Shown one piece after another: positions 7,952-16,117 of a stretch of 18,171 nt of DNA (position 1 is the first letter of the stretch; each line of letters begins with the position of its first letter). The DNA is taken from NCBI GenBank assembly GCA_900554325.1, contig USHA01000040.1, positions 1 through 18,171 on the forward strand, read 5' to 3'. The notes under the pieces are model-generated. The model was not told where the DNA came from. It did not search any database and saw only the letters and a list, made by a program, of their open reading frames with translations. The position numbers and the translations under genes are program-made. This stretch comes from an uncultured Collinsella sp. (lineage in GTDB: Bacteria > Actinomycetota > Coriobacteriia > Coriobacteriales > Coriobacteriaceae).

Positions 7952-8851
7952 TTAGCGGCAAAGCTCCTTGATGCGCGCGACGGCGCGCTCGATGTGTTCT
8001 TGCGGGGTGGAGGCTCCGGCGGTGATACCGATGTGGTGAGCGTCGGTAAACCACGCGGCCTGGAGCTCGGAAGCTTCCTCAATGTGATGCGTGTGCTCGC
8101 AGACGTCAGTGCAGATCTGTGCTAAGCGGCGGGTGTTGCCCGAGTTCTTTCCGCCCACGATGACCATGCAATCACAGCGGTTGGCAAGTGACGCGGCTGC
8201 CTGCTGGCGCGCGCTCGTGGCGGCGCAGATGGTGTTGATCACGCGCAGCTCCTGCACGCGCGGGGTGATGGCAGCCACGATCTCGGCGAGGTTCTGCGCG
8301 GTCTGGGTGGTCTGCACGACGAGGCCTACCTTGCCCTTGAACGACAAGGCGCTGGCGTCGGCGGCACAACTCACAACCTGCGCATCAGTGCCGGCGTGGC
8401 CCAGGATGCCCTCCACCTCGGGGTGACCTGGCTCGCCTACGACCACCACGCGGTAGCCCTCGCGCACCAGGCGCTCGGCTGCCATATGGACCTTCTTCAC
8501 GTAAGGGCAGGTGGCGTCGACGACGTTAAGGCCACGCTCGCGAGCGGCATCGATCACCTGCGGCACCACGCCGTGGGCGCGAATGATTACGGTGCCCGAT
8601 GCGGCGTCGTCCAGGTTCTCGGCCAGGCCAACGCCTGCCTCAGCAAGCTCGCGCACCACGATGGGGTTATGGATGAGCGGACCCAAGGTATGGACCTGAG
8701 TGCACTCCCCTGCCTGCGGCGCGGCGGCTAGCGCCATATCGAGCGCACGCTGTACGCCGTAGCAAGTACCGGCGTGGGCGGCGATCTCGATGGTAGGCGC
8801 GGTTGCCTGGTCGGACGCAGTCGCGGCGGCGTTCGTCACGTTCTCGCTCAT
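7952..8851 (-). CDS. ispH: 4-hydroxy-3-methylbut-2-enyl diphosphate reductase
   Basis: A 299-residue iron-sulfur enzyme for the last step of the MEP isoprenoid pathway, reducing HMBPP to IPP and DMAPP. The three cluster cysteines are C30 (GTCYGVQRAL), C115 (DATCPYVKK) and C209 (NTICAATSARQ). Substrate-binding residues are present: H61 in LIHNP, H93 in RAHGV, H143 and E145 in GHPEVEG, and the GGKNSGNT and TAGASTP loops. The first 20 or so residues are a low-complexity Ala/Thr leader not needed for the fold. I took the ATG at 8851, two bases after the plsC stop; the ribosome site (GCAGG) is weak, so coupling is probable. A GTG or ATG further up would overlap plsC. The gene implies that this organism uses the MEP route. 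Confidence 0.96.
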   Translation of the reverse strand: MSENVTNAAATASDQATAPTIEIAAHAGTCYGVQRALDMALAAAPQAGECTQVHTLGPLIHNPIVVRELAEAGVGLAENLDDAASGTVIIRAHGVVPQVIDAARERGLNVVDATCPYVKKVHMAAERLVREGYRVVVVGEPGHPEVEGILGHAGTDAQVVSCAADASALSFKGKVGLVVQTTQTAQNLAEIVAAITPRVQELRVINTICAATSARQQAAASLANRCDCMVIVGGKNSGNTRRLAQICTDVCEHTHHIEEASELQAAWFTDAHHIGITAGASTPQEHIERAVARIKELCR

Positions 8852-8853
8852 GG

Positions 8854-9582
8854 CTAGAACCTGCCCGGATGTTCGGCGCACAGCTCGTCTCGCATAGCGT
8901 AGACGCGGTTCATGGCCTCGGACTCAAACCATTCCAGGCGTTCCGTGCGCTTAAGCCCAGCCGGTGCGTCGGAAAGCGAGATGGCCTTGCCAGCACGGAT
9001 CCAGCACTTCTTGGGACGCATGAACTTTTTGCCCGCGGGCGTAATGTCGGACCAGCCGCAGATGGCGAGCGGGTTCACAGGTGCCTTGCCCATCTGGGCG
9101 ATGAGCGCAAAGCCGCCGTGGACCTCGGGCTTGATCTCGCGCGAGCGGATGCGCGTGCCCTCGGGGAAGATCAGGACGTCCTCGCCGCGCTGCAGCGCAT
9201 GCTGAGCGGCGCGCAGGCACTTCATATCGGCAGTACCACGCTCCACGGGGATGCCGCCAACGCGGCTAAAGGCCCAGCGCACAATCTTGTTCTTGGCGAA
9301 TTCGGACTTAAAGATGGGACGAATGCGGCGCCCCCCAAAGAACAGCGCCGTCTCCACGGCCAAGAGCTCGGCCATCGAGGTGTGGTTGCAGATGACCACG
9401 CTTCCGCGGCCGTCCTGGCGCTCAAACAGCAGATCGGCATCCTCGACCTTCCAACGCCACATGAGCTTGGAGAAGGCCCAAAGGATGGCCATAACTACTA
9501 CGACGGTGCCGCGAATGAGCGCCGGGAACTCGGCGTAGGGGGCGTTGTAATAGTCCTCGGGCGTCTGCTTAAACAGGCGCAT
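8854..9582 (-). CDS. plsC: 1-acyl-sn-glycerol-3-phosphate acyltransferase (PlsC-like)
   Basis: A 242-residue membrane-associated acyltransferase expected to acylate lysophosphatidate at sn-2, giving phosphatidate. There is one N-terminal hydrophobic segment at about 22-42. Motif I reads NHTSMAE at 66-72, so the usual HX4D has glutamate in place of aspartate. FPEGTR (139-144) is intact, and GGIPVERG (109-116) matches the third block. The ATG is preceded by AAAGGAGGT five bases away, an almost ideal site formed by the last two arginine codons and the stop of cmk. Position between cmk and ispH is a recurrent arrangement in Clostridia. The family is broad, so the acyl acceptor is inferred from the presence of plsY and gpsA nearby. 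Confidence 0.9.
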   Translation of the reverse strand: MRLFKQTPEDYYNAPYAEFPALIRGTVVVVMAILWAFSKLMWRWKVEDADLLFERQDGRGSVVICNHTSMAELLAVETALFFGGRRIRPIFKSEFAKNKIVRWAFSRVGGIPVERGTADMKCLRAAQHALQRGEDVLIFPEGTRIRSREIKPEVHGGFALIAQMGKAPVNPLAICGWSDITPAGKKFMRPKKCWIRAGKAISLSDAPAGLKRTERLEWFESEAMNRVYAMRDELCAEHPGRF

Positions 9583-9585
9583 GGG

Positions 9586-10272
9586 CTACCTCCTTTGGTT
9601 GATGAGGTCCTCGATGATACGAACGACCTCATCGATGGTGTGGGCGGTGGAGTCGACGTGCACGGCGTCCTCGGCGGGCACGAGCGGGGCGACCTCGCGG
9701 CTGCTGTCGAGCTTGTCGCGCTGCTTAAGGGCGTCGAGGGTCTCGTCGACCTCGGCCTCGAGCTGCTCGGACGTGAGCGGCTGGGCATCGTTTTGGTGAC
9801 GCTGAAGCACGCGGCGGCGGGCGCGCTCGCGCGGGTCGGCCGTCAGGAAGACCTTGACCTGCGCGTTAGGGAACACGACGGTTCCGATGTCGCGACCCTC
9901 GGCCACGATATCGCGGTCCCCGGCGGCACGGCGCTGGTGGATGAGCATGGCGGCGCGCACGCCCGGGTAGGCCGAGACCTTGGAAACGTTGGCGTCAACC
10001 TGCGGAGTACGAATGGCGGCCGAAGCGTCCTGGCCGTCAATGGTCAGGCGCGTGTCCTCGCCGGTACCGTTGGTAAAGCGGATTTCGATCTGCTCGGCGA
10101 GGGCATCGATGGCTGCCTCGTCGTCCAGGTCGATGCCGCGGTCGAGCGCGGCGAAGGTGACGGCGCGATACATGGCACCCGTGTCGAGCTTGTTAAAGCC
10201 AAGCTGACGGGCGATCTCCTTGGCGATAGTGGACTTGCCGGAACCAGCGGGGCCGTCGATGGCTACGATCAT
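9586..10272 (-). CDS. cmk: Cytidylate kinase
   Basis: A 228-residue P-loop kinase that phosphorylates CMP and dCMP with ATP. The P-loop GPAGSGKS is at 7-14. LDTGAMYR (29-36) and GRDIGT are CMP-kinase signatures, and the region around 160-185 rich in arginine (RERARRR) fits the lid. The length is normal for the bacterial type. The ATG follows AAAGGAAG by six bases. The 66-base gap from the rluB stop is one of the larger ones in this operon and holds no terminator that I can see. The last codons, AGG AGG TAG, double as the ribosome-binding site of plsC. Confidence 0.97.
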   Translation of the reverse strand: MIVAIDGPAGSGKSTIAKEIARQLGFNKLDTGAMYRAVTFAALDRGIDLDDEAAIDALAEQIEIRFTNGTGEDTRLTIDGQDASAAIRTPQVDANVSKVSAYPGVRAAMLIHQRRAAGDRDIVAEGRDIGTVVFPNAQVKVFLTADPRERARRRVLQRHQNDAQPLTSEQLEAEVDETLDALKQRDKLDSSREVAPLVPAEDAVHVDSTAHTIDEVVRIIEDLINQRR

Positions 10273-10338
10273 GCAATGCTTCCTTTCAATGGTTGACGTG
10301 CTGGTATGGTTCGCGGGCGTTGGGGCGCGGCGGGTTGC

Positions 10339-11304
10339 CTAGCCCGTGTAGCGCTCGCGGTAGGTGTTGCGCTTGGGTGCGGAGCCGTGGCTGCCGTGGT
10401 GACGCGTGCGGCTGGCGGGGGTGTCTTGGGGCTTGTCGCCGTTGCGCTTGGCGCTCGCCTGCTTGGGCGGGATGCCGCCGCTTTTGAGGATCTGCACTTC
10501 GCGGTCGGTGAGCTCGCGCCACGAACCCTTGGCCACGCCCTCGAGCTCAAGGCCGGCAAAGTTGCAGCGATGCAGACGGATTACCGGATGGTGAATCTTG
10601 CCGAGCATGCGCTTAACCTGATTCTTGCGACCCTCGCGGATGATGACCTCCACGGCGGTGGTGCCGGGCTTGACGCCCTGCGGAGCTACGGCCTCGGCCT
10701 CGCGTGCGGTGATGACGCGGCAGATAGCCGGCTGGCACAGACCGTCGTCGAGCTCGATGCCGCGGCGGAGCGGCGTGAGATCGCGGTCGGACAGCTGTCC
10801 GTCAACGAGAGCCTGGTAGGTCTTATAGACATGCTTGCTGGGGTGCAGCAGGTCCTGAGACAGGTCGCCGTCGGTGGTGAAGAGCAAAAGGCCCGTGGTG
10901 TCGCGGTCCAGGCGACCCACCGGGAAGAGTCCCGGAAAGCGGTCGCGGGGGACCAGGTCGGCCACGCAAGGGCGCTCCTGCGGGTCGCTCATGGTGGTGA
11001 GGTAGCCGGTCGGCTTGTAAAGCATCAGGTACACGGCGCCCTGGTTGAGCTTGACGGGCATGCCGTCGACCTCGATGTGATCGCGGTCGACATCGACCTT
11101 GGTGCCCAGTTCGGTCGCGACCTGGCCGTTGACGGTCACGCGGCCGGCGGTCATCAGGTCCTCCGAGCCGCGGCGGCTCGCCACGCCCGCGCGCGCCAAA
11201 AAGCGCTGCAGGCGCATAGTGTGCGGATAGACGGGCTGGGCGTCGGTGGCGGGTACTGCGTTGCCCATGGCGCTCGTCTCCCCTACTTCGTTAGTCCTCG
11301 TCAT
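10339..11304 (-). CDS. rluB: rRNA pseudouridine synthase, RluB/RsuA family
   Basis: A 321-residue enzyme with an S4 RNA-binding domain (about 30-90, RLQRFLARAGVASRRGSE) and an RsuA/RluB-type catalytic domain. The catalytic aspartate is D133 in GRLDRDTTGLLLFT. REGRKNQVKRML is the conserved C-terminal motif. A basic, low-complexity tail of about 45 residues follows. By family and by its place after scpB, it most likely modifies 23S rRNA (RluB role), but RsuA or RluE activity cannot be excluded. I prefer the ATG at 11304, which has GGAGGA five bases upstream and overlaps the scpB stop by 14 bases. The ATG at 11268 (GGGGAG, nine bases) is a plausible alternative that would shorten the protein by 12 residues. 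Confidence 0.9.
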   Translation of the reverse strand: MTRTNEVGETSAMGNAVPATDAQPVYPHTMRLQRFLARAGVASRRGSEDLMTAGRVTVNGQVATELGTKVDVDRDHIEVDGMPVKLNQGAVYLMLYKPTGYLTTMSDPQERPCVADLVPRDRFPGLFPVGRLDRDTTGLLLFTTDGDLSQDLLHPSKHVYKTYQALVDGQLSDRDLTPLRRGIELDDGLCQPAICRVITAREAEAVAPQGVKPGTTAVEVIIREGRKNQVKRMLGKIHHPVIRLHRCNFAGLELEGVAKGSWRELTDREVQILKSGGIPPKQASAKRNGDKPQDTPASRTRHHGSHGSAPKRNTYRERYTG

Positions 11305-12019
11305 GCAAATCCTCCGAGGTCTCGTCGACGACCAGGGTCTCCAAGTCCTCGACTGCCTCAACATCTTCAACATCGGTATCGAGCAGTTCGCGCTCTTCGT
11401 CCAGGTCCTCGGCCTGCTCCTCGAGCGTGGACTGAATGCTGCGGCCGCTCAGACGCTCGCGGATAAACTGGCGCGACTGCTCGTCGGGGGCAAACTGCTC
11501 CAGGTCGGGCAGGTCGCGGGTGGAGCGCAGGCCGAACTTTTCCAAGAAGGCGTTGGTCGTGCCGTAGATGATGGCTTGACCGCGCTGGGGGTCGCGGCCC
11601 AGCTCGCGCACCAGACCCTTGTCCACGAGCGACGCGATGACGCCGTCGGAATTGACGCCGCGGATGCCCTTGACCACCTCGCGCGTCACAGGCTGGTGGT
11701 AGGCGATGACGGCCAGTGTTTCGAGCGCCGCCTGGGACAGCTTTTGCGTATCCCAGCTCAACACATAGGCCTCGACCACGTCGTGGTAAGCGGGGTGCGT
11801 GAACAGGCGCCAGCCGCCGGCGACCTCGCGCAGCTGAAAGCCGCGGTTGGCCTCCTCGTACTCAACCTTGAGCTCGGCGAGCAGCGACGCGCACTCGCCG
11901 GGGGCGATATCCAGTGCGCCGGCCAGCGCGGGCGCACTCACCGGGTCGCTCGACACCAGCAGCAGCGCCTCGAGGGCGCCTTTGAAGCTGTTTGCCTCCA
12001 GCGTGGAAAGGGTTGACAT
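11291..12019 (-). CDS. scpB: Segregation and condensation protein B
   Basis: A 242-residue protein with two winged-helix domains, the partner of ScpA in the SMC-ScpAB condensin. The first half has EALLLVSSDPVS (18-29). The second has LSQAALETLAVIAYHQPVTR (94-113) and GVNSDGV (121-127), all typical of ScpB. RGQAIIYGTT and the FG..S..DLP block follow. A strongly acidic tail of about 45 residues (from about 198) goes beyond the folded core. TAGGAG stands eight bases before the ATG and overlaps the end of scpA, so the two subunits should be made in step. It acts on the nucleoid in chromosome compaction and segregation; the smc gene itself is not in this window. Confidence 0.96.
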   Translation of the reverse strand: MSTLSTLEANSFKGALEALLLVSSDPVSAPALAGALDIAPGECASLLAELKVEYEEANRGFQLREVAGGWRLFTHPAYHDVVEAYVLSWDTQKLSQAALETLAVIAYHQPVTREVVKGIRGVNSDGVIASLVDKGLVRELGRDPQRGQAIIYGTTNAFLEKFGLRSTRDLPDLEQFAPDEQSRQFIRERLSGRSIQSTLEEQAEDLDEERELLDTDVEDVEAVEDLETLVVDETSEDLHDED

Positions 12020-12030
12020 GGTTGCGGCTC

Positions 12031-12843
12031 CTATTCGGTGAGCTCGGGGCCCTCGCCGGGCACGTATGCCTCGGCTCCCTCGACTCGGTTGATTTGAATG
12101 GTTCCGAAGATCTCGTCCTGGCTTAGCGTGAGCGAGCCGCGCTTGGCGAGCTCGAGCATAGCTAGGAAGGTGACGACGAGCTGCTCGGTGGTGGCGTCGC
12201 CGTCCAACAGCTCGCGGAAGGTGCAGGTTTGGTGCGCCATGGTAAAGCGGTCGACCGAGGCCACGGTCAGGTCGAGCGGCACGCGATGCGGCGCCACGTG
12301 CTCGGCCTCCAGCAGGAAGGTCTGTCGCTTGCCGTCCAGGTCGGCGCAGATGACGGCGAGACCGCGCAGGGTAATGCCGGCCAGATAGTCGGGCATAAGG
12401 CCCAAGAACTCGGGGTCAGGGCCGGCCACACGCGGGTGCATGCGGCTTTCGGCCTGCATGCGGGCACCGAGGGCCGCAGCCGCGCCTTTAAACTGCTTGT
12501 ATGCAATCAGGCGCTGGATCAGGACCTCGCGCAGGGCGTCGCCGTCGAGCGCGCTGAGCTCCTCGAGGTCTTCGTCGAACTCGCCATCATCGTCATCGGC
12601 TTTGCGCGGTGCCTCCTGAGGCACCAGCGAGGCTGCTTTGATGTCCAAAAGGGTTGCCGCGACCAGCAAAAAGTCGCTCGCCACGTCTAGGTCCAGCGCC
12701 TCGATGCGCTCGGCCTCGGCAAGGTATTGCTCGGCCACCTCGCTGATCGAGATGGCGCCGATATCAACTTTTTGGCGGGTAACCAGCTGCAGCAGCAGGT
12801 CGAACGGTCCGCTGTAGACCTGCGTCGACACGCGATACGACAT
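12031..12843 (-). CDS. scpA: Segregation and condensation protein A
   Basis: A 270-residue kleisin that bridges the SMC heads and binds the ScpB dimer. The N-terminal family signature GPFDLLLQLV (12-21) is followed by VDIGAISISEVAEQYL (26-41) and FLLVAATLLDIKA (58-70). An acidic linker rich in D and E (82-96) comes next, and the C-terminal winged helix holds FLAMLELAKRGSL and the final EDEIFG-type strand (QDEIFGTIQI). The ATG has a near-perfect AAAGGAGGT five bases upstream. The 84-base gap before it contains two small hairpins but no T-run. Its stop lies 11 bases before scpB. Confidence 0.96.
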   Translation of the reverse strand: MSYRVSTQVYSGPFDLLLQLVTRQKVDIGAISISEVAEQYLAEAERIEALDLDVASDFLLVAATLLDIKAASLVPQEAPRKADDDDGEFDEDLEELSALDGDALREVLIQRLIAYKQFKGAAAALGARMQAESRMHPRVAGPDPEFLGLMPDYLAGITLRGLAVICADLDGKRQTFLLEAEHVAPHRVPLDLTVASVDRFTMAHQTCTFRELLDGDATTEQLVVTFLAMLELAKRGSLTLSQDEIFGTIQINRVEGAEAYVPGEGPELTE

Positions 12844-12927
12844 CTTCGACCTCCTTTGACGGCGCCTTCGCGGCGCGGTTTGGGTGCATGTTACGACCGT
12901 TATGCACGGTCGACCTGTAAGTTTACC
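12844..12927 (-). other. Leader region of scpA with two small hairpins
   Basis: The longest gap inside the operon. It holds a 7-bp perfect stem (12894-12900 with 12906-12912, 5-base loop) and a 5-bp GC stem (12866-12870 region with TTCGC loop) just before the scpA ribosome site. A competing 6-bp stem GTGCAT/ATGCAC (12884-12889 with 12902-12907) overlaps the first. None is followed by a U-run on the transcribed strand, so they do not look like intrinsic terminators. They could affect mRNA stability or scpA translation; that is inference. Confidence 0.4.
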
Positions 12928-13611
12928 TTAGATGCCGGCGATTGCGAAGTTGAGCAGCTGCTCAGCGAGCGGATACACGGTAACGTCGAAATAGCGGCCG
13001 ATCACGTCGATGCCGGTCCACATGGGCAGCAGGTACAGCACTAGGATGAGGATGGGCATAGCGTATTGCTGCAGACGATAATAGTTGTTAAGAGCCTTGC
13101 CTTTAAGGAACGGCACAATGATCGACGAGCCGTCGAGCGGCGGGATCGGGATGAGGTTGAAGAACGCGAGTGACAGGTTGACCACGATAAACGTGGCGCC
13201 GAAGTTCATGATCTGTGATGCAACGGCAAAGGACATGCTGGTGTATAGGTTGCCGTACGTTACTTGCATGAGAGCGGCAGCGAGGCACGCGAGGGCGATG
13301 TTCGATGCGGGGCCGGCTGCGCTCACCAGGATCTCATCGCGCTTGGGGTGCTTGAGGTTGTTGAGGTAGACGGGCACGGGTTTGGCAAAGGCGAACACCG
13401 GACCGCCGGCGGCGAGCATCAGCAGCGGCAGGATGATGGTGCCAAACGGGTCGATATGGTTGAGCGGGTTGAGCGACACGCGACCGCGCGAACGGGCTGT
13501 CTTATCGCCGAGTGCCCAGGCCGCGGCGGCGTGTGCACTTTCGTGGATAACGATGCCGACGATGACGGCGACGGCGCTGGCGAGCAGGTTCATGAGGTAG
13601 CTGCTGGACAT
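12928..13611 (-). CDS. Site-2 protease family (M50) membrane metalloprotease
   Basis: A 227-residue multi-pass membrane protein of the short M50 group without a PDZ domain. HESAH (23-27) in the first helix gives two zinc ligands and the catalytic glutamate. LNPLNHIDPFGT (48-59) and FAKPVPV (75-81) are characteristic of this subfamily. The third ligand is the aspartate in IPPLDG (D160). Five or six hydrophobic segments can be seen. Such proteins cut transmembrane substrates; the substrate here is unknown. The gene often lies next to scpA in Gram-positive bacteria and actinobacteria, as in this window. The ATG follows AGGAGAG by four bases, in the end of the upstream small membrane gene. Confidence 0.93.
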   Translation of the reverse strand: MSSSYLMNLLASAVAVIVGIVIHESAHAAAAWALGDKTARSRGRVSLNPLNHIDPFGTIILPLLMLAAGGPVFAFAKPVPVYLNNLKHPKRDEILVSAAGPASNIALACLAAALMQVTYGNLYTSMSFAVASQIMNFGATFIVVNLSLAFFNLIPIPPLDGSSIIVPFLKGKALNNYYRLQQYAMPILILVLYLLPMWTGIDVIGRYFDVTVYPLAEQLLNFAIAGI

Positions 13612-13620
13612 GGCACTCTC

Positions 13621-13917
13621 CTAGCGGACGCGGCGCGAGGCGCGCGTGAGCAGGTAGTCAATTACAAACAGGATCACAGCGACGATGGCGTAATCCAGGC
13701 GGAAGACGCCGCCAAAGGGCGAGGTGATGACGCCGTAGCCGGCGATGGCACTCGGCAGCGCGCGCGAAAGCTCAACGACAAAGCCCACGATCTGCAGCTT
13801 GGCGGTCAGGCCGCTAAAGCACAGCAGTACGGTCATCGCGCTCATAAAGATGCCGCAGATGCGGCAGGCGATGGCGATAACGCTCATCGCCACGGCGGCG
13901 GCCTTACGAGAGTTCAC
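13621..13917 (-). CDS. Small membrane protein of unknown function (GTG start)
   Basis: A 98-residue protein that I do not recognise. It starts at a GTG at 13917, supported by GAGGAGA six bases upstream; the start overlaps the 3' end of the ABC-F gene by 14 bases. The ATG at 14037, which gives a longer frame, would read antisense-like composition through the ABC-F tail and lacks a ribosome site. Two or three membrane segments are likely: about 8-37, about 41-63, and a clear one at 74-90 ([16 protein letters not shown]). The protein ends in a positively charged tail (TRASRRVR), which should stay in the cytoplasm. Ten bases or fewer separate it from the protease gene downstream, so a role with that membrane protease is possible but unproven. 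Confidence 0.72.
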   Translation of the reverse strand: MNSRKAAAVAMSVIAIACRICGIFMSAMTVLLCFSGLTAKLQIVGFVVELSRALPSAIAGYGVITSPFGGVFRLDYAIVAVILFVIDYLLTRASRRVR

Positions 13918-15928
13918 GCGCGGTCTCCTCTTCGATCTGGGTGGAAAGTTCCAGCCATTCATCCTCGAGCTTGGGAAGCTCTTGCTTAAGGCCGTTATAT
14001 TCCCCCAGCGCGGCGTTGAACTTGTCCTGATCGGCATAAAGATCTTCGCTCGCCATCAATTCCATAAGCTCGTCATAGCGGGCGCGCTTTTTTTCCAGCT
14101 CAGCCTCGATCTTCTTGAGCTGGTTGCGCACGCCCTTGAGCTTTTTGTTAAGGGCGGCGCGAGCCTGGGCCTCGGCGCGTTTTTGCTCCTTGGTCTTTTT
14201 GCCCTCGGCCGGCTTGGGCGCGGCAGAGGTGGCGCTGGGCTGGGCTGCGGCGGTTACCTTGGCCGCAGCCGGCACGGTCTCCCCTGCTGCCTCGGCGGCG
14301 CGCGCTGCGAGGTCCTCGCGCTTGTAGAGGTAGTAGTCGTAGTCGCCGTCGTAGACCGTAACCTTGCCGTCGCGGATGTCGATCACGCGGTTGGCAACGG
14401 CGCGCACCAGGTGCTCGTCGTGGCTGATCAACACGATGGTTCCGGGGAAGTTTTGCAGGGCGTTCTCGAGCATGTCCACCGAGTCGATATCCAGGTGGTT
14501 GGTGGGCTCGTCCAGGCACAGGAGCGCCTCAGGCGCCACGAGCATCTTGGCGAGCGCCAGACGCGCCTTTTCGCCGCCGGAAAGGACGCGGACCTGCTTT
14601 TCGATGGAATCGTTGTCGCTAAACAGGAAGGCGCCCAGCAGGCTGCGCTGCTGCGGCACGGTCCATTTGGGCGTGACGGTGTCGATCTCTTGCAGGACGG
14701 TGTTGGACTCGGTCATGCCCTCGAGCGCATGCTGGGCGTAGTAGGCCACGCCAACGTTGGTGCCCAGGTCGCGGGTGCCGGTGGTGGGCGGCTCCAGGCC
14801 GGCGAGGAGCTTCATGAGCGTGGACTTGCCGGCGCCGTTGGGGCCGACGAGCGCCACGTGCTCACCGCGATACAGCTTGAGGTCGATGCCGCTGTAGATG
14901 TGTTTGTCGCCGTAGGACTTGGAGACTCCCTCGAGCCCCACGACCATATCGCCGGAGCGCGGCGGGTCGGGAAACTTAAAGTCGATGTGTTTGTGGCCCT
15001 CGGGCAGGATGACGAGTTCCTTTTTGATCTGCTCGATCTTGCGGATGCGCTCCTGGGCCTGGGCGGCCTTGGTGGGCTTGTAGCGGAACTTGTCGACGAA
15101 GACCTGCATATGGGCGATGTCGCGCTCCTGGGCGGCGCGCTTGGCGCGCATCTGCTCCAGGTTGTCCTCGCGCTGCTTGAGGTAGCTGCTGTAGTTGCCA
15201 GTGTAGGTGGTCACGCGGCGGTTTTCGAGCGCGGCCACGTGGTCGACGCAGGCGTCCATGAAGGCGCGGTCGTGGCTGACGATGAGGACGGCGCCGTCGT
15301 AGTTGGCAATAAAGCCGCGCAGCCACTGGACGCTCTCAAGGTCCAGGTGGTTGGTGGGCTCGTCCAGAAGCAGCAGGTCGGGGTGGCGCAGGAAGAGCTT
15401 GGCGAGCGCGATGCGCATCTGCCAGCCGCCGGAGAACTCGGAGCAGGGACGCTCAAAGTCGGTGACCTTAAAGCCCAGGCCGGACAGGATCTTGCGGGCA
15501 TTGCTCTCGAGCTCGTAGCCGCCTAGGTGCTCAAAGCGGTCCTGGACCTGGCCGTACTCGTTAAGGAGCGCGTTGACGTCCTTGCCCTGTTCCGAGAGCT
15601 CGGTGATCTGGGCCTGAAGTTCGTTGGCGCGCTCGCCCATGCGGCGAATTTCCTTGGCGGCGGCCATGACCTCGGCGAGGATGGTGGTGTCCTTTTGCTC
15701 CAGGTTGGTTTCTTGCTCTAGATAGCCCACCTGGCAGTCCTTGGCGTACTGGACCTGGCCGGCGTCGGGGCTATCGATGCCCATGATGATCTTGAGCATG
15801 GTGGTTTTGCCGGCGCCGTTGGGGCCCACGAGCGCGAAGCGCTCGCCGGGGTTGATCTGGAAGGACGCGCCGCTAAAGAGGACGCGTGCGCCGAAGCTTT
15901 TTTCGATCTTGTCGACCAGGAGGATCAT
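13904..15928 (-). CDS. ABC-F family ATPase (YdiF/YheS/Uup-like)
   Basis: A 674-residue soluble protein with two ABC domains and no membrane segment, the ABC-F layout. These ATPases bind the ribosomal E site and act in translation or, in some members, antibiotic protection. Domain 1: Walker A GPNGAGKT (35-42), signature FSGGW (165-169), [12 protein letters not shown] (185-196). The linker (about 240-325) carries the [18 protein letters not shown] helix expected of the family. Domain 2: GPNGAGKS (362-369), LSGGEK (449-454), [10 protein letters not shown] (471-480). Both catalytic glutamates are present. An Ala/Pro-rich spacer (545-575) leads to a coiled-coil C-terminal domain (575-674) like that of Uup or YdiF. 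AAAGGCGG lies four bases before the ATG. The gene starts 32 bases after the tRNA-Ala terminator and heads the long operon. Confidence 0.94.
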   Translation of the reverse strand: MILLVDKIEKSFGARVLFSGASFQINPGERFALVGPNGAGKTTMLKIIMGIDSPDAGQVQYAKDCQVGYLEQETNLEQKDTTILAEVMAAAKEIRRMGERANELQAQITELSEQGKDVNALLNEYGQVQDRFEHLGGYELESNARKILSGLGFKVTDFERPCSEFSGGWQMRIALAKLFLRHPDLLLLDEPTNHLDLESVQWLRGFIANYDGAVLIVSHDRAFMDACVDHVAALENRRVTTYTGNYSSYLKQREDNLEQMRAKRAAQERDIAHMQVFVDKFRYKPTKAAQAQERIRKIEQIKKELVILPEGHKHIDFKFPDPPRSGDMVVGLEGVSKSYGDKHIYSGIDLKLYRGEHVALVGPNGAGKSTLMKLLAGLEPPTTGTRDLGTNVGVAYYAQHALEGMTESNTVLQEIDTVTPKWTVPQQRSLLGAFLFSDNDSIEKQVRVLSGGEKARLALAKMLVAPEALLCLDEPTNHLDIDSVDMLENALQNFPGTIVLISHDEHLVRAVANRVIDIRDGKVTVYDGDYDYYLYKREDLAARAAEAAGETVPAAAKVTAAAQPSATSAAPKPAEGKKTKEQKRAEAQARAALNKKLKGVRNQLKKIEAELEKKRARYDELMELMASEDLYADQDKFNAALGEYNGLKQELPKLEDEWLELSTQIEEETARELS

Positions 15929-15959
15929 GGTGCCGCCTTTGACCTTGTGTGCCTATATG

Positions 15960-15987
15960 AAAAAAGGCCCCAACTTGCGTTGGAGCC
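15960..15987 (-). terminator. Intrinsic terminator after tRNA-Ala
   Basis: On the minus strand a 9-bp stem (15979-15987 with 15966-15974, one G-U pair) with loop GCAA is followed directly by six T. It starts 16 bases after the tRNA 3' end and lies 32 bases before the ABC-F start codon. GNRA-type loop, GC-rich stem and T-run make it a strong site. Confidence 0.93.
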
Positions 15988-16003
15988 TCATTCAATGCTC
16001 GGG

Positions 16004-16076
16004 TGGAGACGAGGGGGATCGAACCCCTGACCTCTTGACTGCCAGTCAAGCGCTCTCCCAGCTGAGCTACGCCCCC
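16004..16076 (-). tRNA. tRNA-Ala (anticodon GGC)
   Basis: A complete 73-base cloverleaf without encoded CCA. The acceptor stem is GGGGGCG/CGTCTCC, and the G3-U70 pair that identifies alanine tRNAs is present. The D-arm is GCTC/GAGC. The anticodon stem-loop is CTTGA-CTGGCAG-TCAAG with GGC at positions 34-36. The T-arm is AGGGG-TTCGATC-CCCCT. The discriminator base is A, and the next bases are CC then C, so CCA must be added. It has its own promoter and terminator. Confidence 0.97.
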
Positions 16077-16088
16077 GTGCGAAGAAGT

Positions 16089-16117
16089 ACTATACGGGAA
16101 CTCGGACGGCGATGCAA
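16089..16117 (-). promoter_or_regulatory. Promoter of tRNA-Ala
   Basis: A -35 box TTGCAT (16112-16117) and a -10 box TATAGT (16089-16094) are 17 bp apart. Transcription should begin near 16082, a few bases before the tRNA 5' end at 16076. Spacing and match are both good for a housekeeping sigma factor. Confidence 0.85.

Noticed and set aside
8803..10296. Plus-strand open frame of 497 codons
   Set aside because: Antisense to plsC and cmk; both sense proteins have intact signatures and ribosome sites.
12894..12912. Hairpin after the site-2 protease gene as an intrinsic terminator
   Set aside because: The stem is only 7 bp and no T-run follows on the minus strand.
13745..15526. Plus-strand open frame of 593 codons
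   Set aside because: Antisense to the ABC-F gene, with long low-complexity Leu/Gly/Val runs and no family motif.
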